Positions 46,101-57,800 of a stretch of 64,000 nucleotides of DNA are shown piece after piece; position 1 is the first letter of the stretch, and each line of letters opens with the position of its first letter. The notes beneath the pieces were generated by a model. It did not search any database. It was not told the DNA's origin and was given only the letters and a program-made list of their open reading frames with translations. The stretch is from Tigriopus japonicus (lineage: Eukaryota > Arthropoda > Copepoda > Harpacticoida > Harpacticidae). The position numbers and the translations under genes are program-made. The DNA lies in contig JAAGOF010000071.1 in the NCBI GenBank assembly GCA_010645155.1, forward strand, positions 957,110-1,021,109, written 5' to 3'.

Positions 46101-48872
46101 CTTTTCAAAACCTTGACCTTCTTGATCGACTGACATGAAGAAGAATTTAACAAATATTTACGTATTTTTTTGAAGCGGCCAATTGTTTCCTCATTAATGG
46201 CATTGAAGTCTAGCCAAGTAGATCCATAAACGTTGCAAGAGGTTCAATCATTGGTAAATGTGGACAAAGCTGTTCTTAAACCCTCCAACAAATGAACCAG
46301 AAATCTAAAGATCAAATTAAATTTCGGCTTCATGATCTTTCGACAATTTAATCGGAACGAAATACTAAACAGACACACATCTTTCTGAGTTTTGCAACTT
46401 TACGTTGGTTTTAAATGCCTTCATTTTGACAACTTTTCCTCAAATTCAGCTGTGGTCACATGCAGTTCTAAAGCATCTCATTGAGTTACTGGAAATTGAG
46501 GATGAAACAACCTCATAGTTAGGGTTCCGTTCTAAATTTGGCAGGGAATGTTAAAAAAGTTCATTAACACCTCTCTTCAATTCCAACCACTTGTTATCAT
46601 CACAGTTGCAAAGTATTGTATAAAAAAAGGTACATTGCAACATTGTTATTCTGTTCATTCCAAATGTTTCACCATTTAATTGGTCTTTCAATTGAACCGA
46701 GTAATTCAAATACGTTGGAAGTTGTGTGTCAAATGAAGGTAAAAAGAATAAACATGTTGGAGCCATTGAGTGCAGAACAAAGCGATAAACAATATTAGAT
46801 TTTCACACGCATTCCGCTTTGTTTGTTTGGACTGCGATTGTCTAAAAGGTAAAGAACGAAATTACTATCACCATAAAGTTTCTAAAAAAAGTTTCCAAGT
46901 GTCTAATGGTTCGCACTTTTGAAAACAAAATGACCTCTTTTTTTAAAGTTCATATACGTGTAAGCTGATTAACCGAAACTTGATCAAACTTTTGCGCATG
47001 TTTTGAACCAGTTTTTTAATGATTGCCATCAATGAAAACATCTTTGAGCACGCAGACACGACTACCTTCAAACCGGCGAAAGCCAAAATTCTTTATGAAC
47101 GCGTGGGCATAATTACATCAAAATATAACCATAGTCACAAGCTGATATTCCTGCTAACGTTTTCAACCTTGTGTTTTTTCGAGCTTGAGGATGTTTTGGA
47201 AAGAAAGCCATACGAGTTTGTCCTTGCTTGTAAATGAGCCAAATTTCGCGTTCTAAAACCTACGAAAAGTGTTGTGAAACATGCTTTGAAAATGAGGTAA
47301 AGGGTTGACACTCACATTCGAGTGAAGGTTTGTTGCAATTTCAGAATTATAATACTCTATAACTGACGAATACGCGCCAAATTTAAGTTGCAAAGATGTA
47401 GTTGGACATGGGAAATAAACATCGTTTTATGACCATAAATTTCAGTTTGCCTCAGCTCCGTTTCTGATTGAAGGGCTAATATCGTTTTTGAATTGTAATA
47501 CATTTGTGTGAGCTCTGCAAAGATTTTGGTTGGTTATGAATCCAAGTTAGCAATATCAAATGCATGATCTCGGGGTTAAATGACAAAGCCCTTGTTGGAG
47601 TCTCTTTTTTCAACTTTGCTTTGTTAGCAAGGTATTAGTGGATAAAGCAGGAAAAGCTGCTCCCTGAAATTTTAGACGTGTATGCTCGACACAAAGAAAA
47701 TGTTACAAGTTGCAATCTGAATCAGCACGTACGTACACACTAGGCACTTTATCCATCGAGGTTGTACCCGAAATCAGATTCAACGTTTTTTTTGGAGGAC
47801 GGCCGACAAAGTGCGAAGTGGGCTATTTTGAGGGAGACCGCGTCTACTTTTCGACGGTCCATCCGCGATTCTTTGCCAATACACACATAAACAACGACGA
47901 CCTAATCGCTCATGTAACCAACCCATTGTATTCAAACACTTGATAGGAAACTGGAAACGTCGTCAAGGAGGAAAATGCAAGAGAACAACCCACAAAACTC
48001 GAGGCGTTGCACGTGCTGCATGCACTTGAACAACCTCGTATTCAAGGGGTTTGACACAGTGCCAAGTTGTATTTCTTCAGGGACAACTTGAGCTCCCTGG
48101 ACTTTATCGCATCATAACACGTGTATGTCGGTAAAAATTGGATAAGCATCGTGGTCTTGAAATCTCTTTCACTCTCAGTGCGTTATGCAGTTTATCTCAG
48201 GATATGCAGAGATAGAGTGTTATCGATGGACTTTAAGAAAATAAAGACAAAACATGCAAGCAGATTAAAAACTATTGACAGCATATCTTCCTTCGGTTGT
48301 CATAATCAGCCGTGCAGATTTCTGGTAAGTATGGAAAGCCCTTTATGGCGAGGCGAATTTCGACTTCATAGATCTCATTGCATGTCACAGTAATAACATG
48401 TCCATGACTTCGAAGTTTGTTAATAAAGTTGACTAACTTTGTCATAAGAATGCTTTGCACTTTTTTGATAAAATTCCACGCTTTACTGAGAATTTTCAAT
48501 GCCGTACCTGGTAAATTGGAAAGCAATGTTGGTTTCTCAAAATTGCCCTATAGTAAGCCCCCTTCAAATATCTGCGAACAGGAAGTCATATATAGTTTGC
48601 ATTAACATAATTAGTTGAAAGAACCCAAATGAATAAAAGTCAAGTAGTCCATGACAACTGACGTTTTCTTTTAGAGTCCAATTTTCATCAAGTTCCGGGT
48701 CTCGTCCGAATCGCGAGATTGACAGTAAATGAAGAAGCAGGACCCGTGACAGAAAACACCTCTGACGAAATGCAATGAAAAGTCTAAGCGGTTAAAATTT
48801 TGAAAAGCTGTATTTAACCATACTAAAGCCCCAATAATTGATCGAATTGTACAATATTAGTAAGACAGTGCT
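43143..48872. other. Intergenic stretch with only doubtful small ORFs
   Basis: No recognised domain in about 5.7 kb. Doubtful frames include 47710-47943 (+, VEVVPEIR-like but unmatched) and 44522-44743 (-), whose start MRVLKGLVMVMVSLGFIFLG looks like a signal peptide before a short basic tail. None could be joined into a gene. No repeat shared with other parts of the window was noticed. Confidence 0.4.
43956..44219 (-). CDS. Possible small secreted peptide, 87 aa, hypothetical
   Basis: The frame from the ATG at 44219 opens with a charged stretch and a strong hydrophobic core (AFFLCFVFLALFCCYA) that could be a signal peptide. The predicted remainder (RTKPPFNVIETEDGEPIGRKQ...) contains GRK, RR and KR basic sites, as found in peptide precursors. 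It lacks cysteines and any known neuropeptide signature. Chance cannot be excluded, since the region has no other coding evidence. Confidence 0.2.
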   Translation of the reverse strand: MSLLLIKEESHRTAFFLCFVFLALFCCYARTKPPFNVIETEDGEPIGRKQASILGAILLEATRYGLAGLIRRTIKRSTLKFNLQFEL

Positions 48873-51800
48873 TCACACAAGCATTGGAACACTCTTCTTG
48901 TTTGAGCAACTTGAATATAAGGTATCACCTTTGCCTTGGTCTTCACCTTCTTGAATGGTGTCCGCCAACCGAGAGTGGCTCGTTTCGGGCAAGAAGGTCA
49001 CCAGAAAACTAGAACAAAAAGCATGATTTTTAATCTGTAAAAGCTGATCTGATCTTTGTTAAAAGACTAACCTAGCAAAAATGGCCATCAAGCCGAAAAT
49101 ACCGATTGGGAGGACGGGATCGATTTCAGAGAGCTCAGCAATGTAAGGAACCAATATGGGGCCGATTCTGCCCTGTAAATAAAAACGTAAGATTTCAATT
49201 TAGCCTTGACTCGATGGGACATAATTTAACTTAGATTACCCAAACTGACGCCGTACTAATGCCAACGTTCCTGATGACAGTAGGAAATATCTCGGCTGAG
49301 AATACATAGCAGAGACAAAGACCACCGGTGCTGCAAGCTCTTCCCATGACATTCATGAGAACAATGGGCCATTCGTATGGAAAGTAACCACTAAACCCAA
49401 TGAGAAAGCAAGGAGATATTTGACTTAACAGATTGTTTAAAATCAATAATTGACAAATGGAACATTAGCGCGTGATTCATGGCACTGTTCGGAATGTATT
49501 TCAGTCTCACCGAGGAACGAAAGTTGAACTAATCAGGCAGATTCCACAGACACCAAAAATAGTCATTAGGGCGTTCCTACGACCCCCATGAAGAAGGAGT
49601 AGAATGACACAGATAATGACGGGGAATTCAAGAGCTGTAAATGAGAAGAAGAAATCAATGATGATGCCAATCAGTGTTTGAAGTGACAAGAGCAAAGAGG
49701 AGACAGTCTAAGTCGGAAGATAGATTTTTTCCTCAACGAGATATGGACATATTTGTTTCAAGCAAGTGGTGACGGGAAATCTACATTTGGCTGATGAGAC
49801 GGCATTGCCCAAATTTTTGGCTTTAAATTACATGATATCGAGGACAGCCTACAGGTCATATGTTAGTTCATCGACCACAGAAGTATTGGACGCCTGATGC
49901 TAACGCAACCTTTTTAATAGGTGTTTTGTCCCTCAGGAGGCTTTGCAATTTTTTCATATCTAACTTAAATGTTGACACCCAAATTTTCTCTTTTCTATCA
50001 TTTGAGTTTCTGCATTTATCCTTTCAAAGTTGCTCATAAGTTGCAAGTTATTTTTATTAATACATGGAAAGATAGACCACTTCCTCAGGCTTTAACATAG
50101 TTTGAGCCCGATAAAGAAGAGAGGAGGACTTCAATGTTCAAACTAGTCTGGATTCCTTGGGATTTGGAGGCGTTCTCAGAGCACAAGTAAAACCTCTACG
50201 GTTGCTACACCTGACCTCAAACCCCGGGTTAGGACAGAGTCCATAAATGCTCTTGAAGACACATAATATCAGATACATTTCATACCTTCTCTAAATGCTT
50301 TACAATCCTAATTTCTGGAGTCTCTCCCAATACGAGAGCTCTCTCATTCCTGTGATGTTCTGAGTGGATCTTGATGTTCCAATCTTTGGACCTACTCAAC
50401 TTTTGCAAAACCTGCCGAACTCATTGGAGCCAAAATGGGGGAAGCATATTCAAGATGCGGCTGAACAATCAACAAAGGCAGAAGAAACTTATACTCAAAA
50501 ATAGTTGTTGTTCCATCAGTGTCAGAAATTATGGAATCTGCAGGCCAATAATCTTGTCACATTTGCAAATGTGGCCAATCCTGCCTCATTGGTACAGTGT
50601 AATCGCAGATAATAGGTCGGTTGTTGAGGTAGTTTGGAAGTACAGTAGAAGTACATCTAGAAGCGTAGAAGAAGTAAAAGAAGCACATGACGCGCAGTAG
50701 AAATAACCATGCTCGATCAAGTTTCGCTACATAAGCTATGTTTTTTCAAAAGCAGTTGCGTTTTCCAATCGCAGCTTATGTAGCGAAACTTGATCGAGCA
50801 TGGTTATTTTTACTGCGCGTCATGTGCTTCTTTTACTTCTTCTATGCTTCTAGATGTGCTTCTACAATACTTCCAAACTACCTCAACAACCGACCTATTG
50901 ATACAACGCACGCCAATTAGAAATTGGTTGCGTTGTATCACATATGTAAGTTATCAATAGGACTGAATATTTTAGATTAACTATTTAGGCATATTGTGAC
51001 ATAATTAGGTTGCCTAAAATTACGTTTTAGTTTTTTTAGGTTAACTAGTTTACAGACCTTTGATGTAATTGTTATTTAAATTACAATTACATTTCCAAGT
51101 AATTGCAATTAATCACATTTGAGATAAAGGTAGTTGTAATTGTAATTAACTACATTTGAGATCATGCAATTGACTTTTTTCCATTACAAATTATAATTAC
51201 ATTTTCACCTTCATAAGCAGTTCTGAGACTAGCAATTTCGCAGATTTCCTCCTGTCCTTCCATTATTTTTTGGGGTGTAAATTGATTCACAAAAAGTTCA
51301 CAGGTTCATGATGCTCTTTACTCATTTTGCACTTGAAAAGAAAGGAGGTAAAGCTTTGTTTGATAATATAAAGTAATTGAAATGTAATTCAATGTAATTC
51401 AATTACTTTTGGAAAGTAAATGTAATTGTGATTAATTACATTTGAGAATAAAGTAATTGTAATTGTATTTAATTACTTTTGAGACCTATGTAATTTTAAT
51501 TGTAATTAATTACATTTTAGAAGTAATTGACACAGGCCTGCTAGTTTAATCCTTTTACAGAGGCTTTTCANNNNNNNNNNNNNNNNNNNNNNNNNNNNNN
51601 NNNNNNNNNNNNNNNNNNNNNNNNNNNNNNNNNNNNNNNNNNNNNNNNNNNNNNNNNNNNNNNNNNNNNNNNNNNNNNNNNNNNNNNNNNNNNNNNNNNN
51701 NNNNNNNNNNNNNNNNNNNNNNNNNNNNNNNNNNNNNNNNNNNNNNNNNNNNNNNNNNNNNNNNNNNNNNNNNNNNNNNNNNNNNNNNNNNNNNNNNNNN

Positions 51801-54800
51801 NNNNNNNNNNNNNNNNNNNNNNNNNNNNNNNNNNNNNNNNNNNNNNNNNNNNNNNNNNNNNNNNNNNNNNNNNNNNNNNNNNNNNNNNNNNNNNNNNTTC
51901 AAAAATGGCGGTGAGCGCCGTAATTTGCCGTATTTCAAACAACTTTTTGCAATGTCGGCCCAAAACCACCTGCTAACGCTGATTCGGCATGTTGATGGAA
52001 TGAAAAGCTTTGTGGAGCCCCTTTTCTCGTTTTTCCTTTGTTTTGTTTTTTAAAACACTCGGGTAAGGAATCTTATTTTTTAAATGACTTTAGGATAAGA
52101 AAAAAGTTAAAATTAGGTTGCAAGTTTTGTTTTATGTAAAAATTGCCCCAAAACAACGTTTTTGGTTAAAACCTAGGCTGTTAGGAAAAACCTTAACTAT
52201 TCAGCCCTAAGCATCAAACAATCTCTCTCAAAATTGGTTGACAAAATGCTGAGCATCTTACGATCAATAGGACAGTCAGGGTGGCCAACTTTTTATGGAG
52301 CGACGATGCCAGTCAAAGTCAAATCAATGCTAGAAAAATGCTAATTGGAAAATGGAAAATGCTAGAAAAATGCTACTTTTTCTAATACAAAAAAGGGACT
52401 GCAGCGGCTATTATGCCCATTAGTGAATATTTGAATCTATATTTTGACTTTAATTTTGCTGAAATTGACACAAAATATATATTTCAGCCACTTGCCAAAA
52501 CTAGTTACGAACTTTGCCTTCAAAAATTTTTAATGCATTAATTGTGAAATAAATCATAAAGAGCAAAACAAAACAATTGGCAAGTTATGCAGCACTTTTT
52601 TTGATGACAATTATAAAAGTTATTTTCTTGAATAATTTAAGGTTTGTAAGAAACCAAACATTATGTTTTAAACGATTTCTTCAAATTAACTAGGATTAAA
52701 TTTGTCCAATGATGGACCAAAAGGGCTTTTTTATTTCAATTTCACTTATGTCTCTGTGAAAACCAAAAGCAGACATGCATTTTCAAGACTGAAATTTCAC
52801 ACCAAAGTTGATACATTAACCTTCTAAAGGTTAGAGGCCCTTTTTGATCCATTTTTTTGCTGAAACAATATTTATTCATTAATTGGTTTAAAAGCTGTTT
52901 TTCTGTAGTTGGTGTTGTTGTTCCATCACAAATCTAATCTTTTTTGAGACAAGTAATGCTTTGTGCCCTTTCTTAAGTTGACTAGAAATTTGGTTAACTG
53001 TATTGTAGAACCAACTTGAAAATAAGGATCACAAGTTTTCCAATTTATCTTTTTTTAGTCAGGGAACGTAGGCAAATTCAGCTGTCAAAATCAGCTGTCT
53101 TTGAAGCCAAAATTTGGATGTTTTTCCAGGATGTGTTAGAATAATGCTAAAATGCTATGTAAATTTTTTTGATTCTAGAGCCTTTCAAATAATGTTAGAA
53201 AAATGCTAAAAATCCGAGCGATGCTAATCAAAATTCTGCAATGCCTTTGCCCTTGAAAAATGCCAATTTTCAGAAATTAGCATCGAAAAATGCTAGTTGG
53301 CCACACTGAGGACAGTGTCCATTTCATGTTTCATCACAGGTCAGCCTGCTTTGCTCGTCTCTATCTAGGCGGCAAATTTTGAAACTGCTCGCTTTCTTCA
53401 TTGAAGGCAGACGAGGCAGAGGCAAGCGCCAAAATGCAAACCAATGCAAATAAAGGCTCAAAAAGCAAAATAAAAGGATTTTAGCGTCAAATTCTCAGAC
53501 CTACTCATTACCCAAAGCTCTTGAATTAGTACAATTAACCAAAGAACCAAAGGATTCGTAAGACATGGGAGCCTCCACTCTAGCGTTCAGTTGTGCATTT
53601 TTCACAAATCAAATTCTATGTATGTAAAGGGTTTTGTTCTGATAAGATTGATATGACAGGCATTTAAGGATGTCGTATGCTGAATTTCTGCATGGTGCGT
53701 TACATTTTTCACGCGAAACAACGTTCCGAAATTTGTAACAGTCGGAGTACATACTTCGGTCGGAAAAGCGCGCTATGCTCTATGCTACAAATTACTCTTA
53801 CTGCCACAAAATTCTGTCGATCAAGTTGAAATTAAGCATGTGAGCTTTGAATTACCAGCCGGACAATTGGTTTAATTTGATTTTTCTCTGTAAAAAATCC
53901 CATTTTATTCTGAAACCATTTAAACATTTTTTTTTGAAAAAAGCAGTCATGGAAGAGACCTTACAAATGTAAGCAAACTTTGAATGAGACATTGTATGTT
54001 CAATTCGTGTCAACGGGCTCGAATTCTCTGCACTGTTGATATTTTATCATCGTGAATGGACCATTTTTAAGTGTTTTTGCCTTACTTATTCTATTCTAAC
54101 CCTGTCAATATTTGCTTTACCTCGAAATATTTCAGGTCTTGGGAGTGAGAATTCCACAATGGGTCAGTGTTTGTAATTCTTTTTTCACACATCTTTTCTT
54201 TCCAAGATTGAATCCCATACTATTATATGAGCTATTGTGGATGTGACAAACGATTGGAGGTACGAAGGTCTCAGGAAAGTAGGTCACAATAAAAAGGTCA
54301 CAAAAAGATAAAGTGGTCAAACTAGAAAAGACACACGGCAAAACGAGCACAGTAAAAAGGTCGCAGAAAAATGGTTATTTTCCTTTGACAGTTTGTGTTC
54401 CAACCAGATTATCTTTGAAGCCCATAGGTACATCCATCGGTAGAGGGCAATCTGGATTCAAGAGGGGTAGAGGAACACCCACCTCCGGGGTTTGGTGGAT
54501 ATGGGGCAGGATAATACCATTGCTTAAAGAATAACGTGTTTGGAATGGGTTCCTGGTGACTATGTTTAGTTTCGCTTTGCTCGGTTGTGTTGCACTTAGA
54601 TTATCCTGCAAACCCATAAGACAATCTTCAACCATGGTACATATTAGGATTCCTGAAATCATCCCCTTGGCCCCTTTGTAACTGCACCGGTCTTTTTCAC
54701 CTTGTGACCTTTTTACTGTGGCCTTTTCACCGTGAACGCTTTACCCTGTGACCGATATACCGCGCCCAGTGACTAATTTCCTCTGTGTAATACGTTCCTC

Positions 54801-57800
54801 ATGAACCAGCCAAATACAAATGTCGAATTTAATGGCTTGATTTGAATTACTTGAATGGACTGACCTTTGCCACATGTGAAATAGACAAAAAGCGAGGCTC
54901 CAATGCTATTGCTGTTCAAAGTGAGACCAAAATACACAGTGGCCGTCGAGAACCACATATAAAAGGTGATCAGGGTCTTTTTCCGGAGATTCGGGGTGCG
55001 GAACATGGCCAAGAAACCAAACACTCCTTTCCCAGCGTGGTTATGTCCATGATGAGGCGGAATTAAATAAAACTTTTCCGATAAAGGTGTTCCATTATAC
55101 GCGGCAATGGAACGAAGGATTTTTTCCGCCTCCTCAGTTCGTCCATGTGTTAGTAACCACCTAAAAATTGATATAAAAATACACTGCAAGTACATTTTGT
55201 AACATGGTAGTTTGACTGATTTTACCGGGGAGACTCGGGGAGAATCCAATACGCGCTGTAGAGTAAAATGAGTGGGAGAGTGAAGATCAATTCCATGTGT
55301 TGCCAATTGGGAACAAAGTAAGCAATGAGTGCCGTGACTAAACCCCAAAAGGCAGAGTTCAAGTGAGGGACACATCCAAGGATTGTTTTCTCTCGCCCTG
55401 AGATCAGTTCCATCATCCAGCAATACATGATGGTGCCGAAACCAATAGTGGAGAAACCACCACCCCAAATTCCCACCAAGAACGCAGCGTAGGTGGGAGC
55501 AAAAGACACTCCAGTTCCACAAATGATGGTCATGGTAAGCATAATCAACATTCCCGCCTTTCGACCCAACCTATTTTTGGAGACACCTCTCATTGTTTGC
55601 TTCTTCTTTTTCATTTTTTAATGTTAAGCAAGAATACGTGGATGCATTGACTTTCAACAAAATGAGTGGTAAAGTAAAATTGTTGATCAAACCAGTAATG
55701 AGTTGAATGATCACAGACTACAAGCTAATTTTCAGAGCGAGCTATTGGTTGTTACGTAGAGTACGTTAAAAGATGTCCTTGGTTGCTATTAAACTAGGAC
55801 GATGACTAGGAATACCCTGATCCTCTCGCTACTCCAGCGATTATAGGTTAAAAGGTCACGATGAAAAAAGGTCACAGTACCATTGGATGATTGTGTTCCA
55901 CCCGGAGTATCTTAGAAGCCGAGATCCTGACAGGCAGAACTTGAAAAATGGGTTGGGACCATTGTTTAAAAAAGGAATAGTGCTGGGAATGGCTTCATGT
56001 TGACTATACAAATGAGACCTTTTGCTGGGAAAGATTGTTTGTTTGTTTGTTTGTGGTGGAGTCAGAACGCAGCTTCGCAGCTATGATCTGATAGAGGCTG
56101 TCCACCATATGGGGATATTGCCGCTCCACTTGGACAAGCTAACAAGCAAGCATTAATTTTTACCTCACCCTCGGAAATGACCCCAGGTTCGCCCATTTAA
56201 GCCGTCAAGGGCCGTGACTTCTGCATGTAACTTAATACCACAGGTCATTAGGACTCGGCAAGCCCGGGATCGAACCGGGGCTTGCCTTGTTTGCATTGAA
56301 AGACAGTTCAACGCTAAATTTTGACTCCGAAGAGTTGAGTTTGTAGATTTGGTTTTTTGCATTGAAAGACGGTTCAAATGCTAAATTTTGACTCCGAAGA
56401 GCTGAGTTTGTGGAGAGTGGCAGTCAGCCGGGATCGAACCCCAACCTTCCGCACGACAACCCGACGCAGTACGCACTACGCCATGCCTCACCCCCCAATC
56501 TGGGAAAGATTGTGTTCCACCCGGTCAATTTGGGGTAACATGGGACAATCCTCAATCATTGAACAAGTCAGGGTCCCTGGCTTTGTGGGTCTGCGACCTT
56601 TTTACTGTAACTTTTTTAACATGACCTTTTTGACCGGACCGGACAACGTGCCAGAAAAAGAAATCAGGATCTTTTTATCAAATAACATTTTTTCAAGATA
56701 TGCCTTTTGAGTTAGTAAAAAAAGCATACGCACATGTCTCTACCGAACTACGGATAGAGACCCAAGACACAATAGAAGCCTTACTTGTCCGAAATCATAC
56801 CAGCAGTAAAAACTCCAACCAAAAGTCCAAAGAAGGTAACTTGTTGCGTCAGTTTCTGCATCCATTCTCTCTCGCACACGAGATCCCATTCTTGGATGAT
56901 GGTTCGTTTCCAAAAGCTTCGGTCATAGGTCCACATGGAGCAAGGAACAACGGCTTGGTTGGAAACCGCACTAGCATATGCATCCGATTCTAAAGGGATT
57001 TTCGATGACGTAAGATTTTTCACGTTAAGTTTCCACGAAACTATTAGAATCTTACCAAAAGCCTCCTTCAAGCTGTTGAAACTATCATAGTCAATGTTAT
57101 ACTGGTGGCATTGCTTTCCTATTTCACCTGGATTACTGTAATTTTTCCACAACCCAACATCGAAGGGGAACTTTCTCGGAGGAGTGCACCAAAAATCCGT
57201 TTCCGCCCTACAGGATCCGAGGGCAAAAATGTCCGGTCAGAAACACAATTTACAAGAACAGTCATAACTTCTTTAACACTTCAAACATCGGAAAACAATT
57301 TTGTGACAGGTTTGCATCCATAAGCAACAAATTTTATTCCATATGCCCCCCTTCAACTTCAATTACAGCCTCGATCCTTCGACGGAAGGTGCTGCAAGCG
57401 TTAGCCACCACGTCCTTTGAATAAAAGGCCCACGCCTTCTGGATGGCACACTTGCCCTAGGGATTCACTATTAGGATGAGGAGTCTTGTTGGACTGAATG
57501 GTATTTAATTACTTTTGAGACCCATGTAATTGTAATTGTAATGAATTACATGTTAGAAATAATTGACACATAGTCTGCACATAGTTGCCCTCGGGATATT
57601 GGGCCTTCAACCAGGGCTGAACCGTGTACTTCAAGTACTCGTTAGACCCAATCTTCTCTCCAACCTTGAAGAAAGGACGGCATCTTTTGCCATCACTCGC
57701 CAGGACGCCCAAAACCATGACCTGAGCCGGATGCTTCGTCCTGAACACACCTTTGAACTCATCTGGTGATTCTGCGATGAATCTATCATTCCGTCTGTCG

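Larger units (their letters stand above)
49635..54864 (-). other. SLC22 intron 5, filled with repeats and an assembly gap
   Basis: A 5.2-kb intron between CAAAG|GTCAGT and TTTACAG|CTCTT on the minus strand. It holds a long hairpin (50611-50899), a hAT-like MITE (51053-51540), the gap, a second hAT-like MITE (52277-53308) and a GGTCAC-repeat element (about 54285-54745). The rest is AT-rich without exons. Confidence 0.8.

Noticed and set aside
47710..47943. 77-codon plus-strand frame with protein-like composition
   Set aside because: No domain, no splice sites giving a longer product; could not be separated from chance.
56264..56443. Functional tRNA gene
   Set aside because: A and B boxes are present, but no acceptor stem or cloverleaf can be closed, and the (CAAA)n tail with 14-bp duplication marks a SINE.
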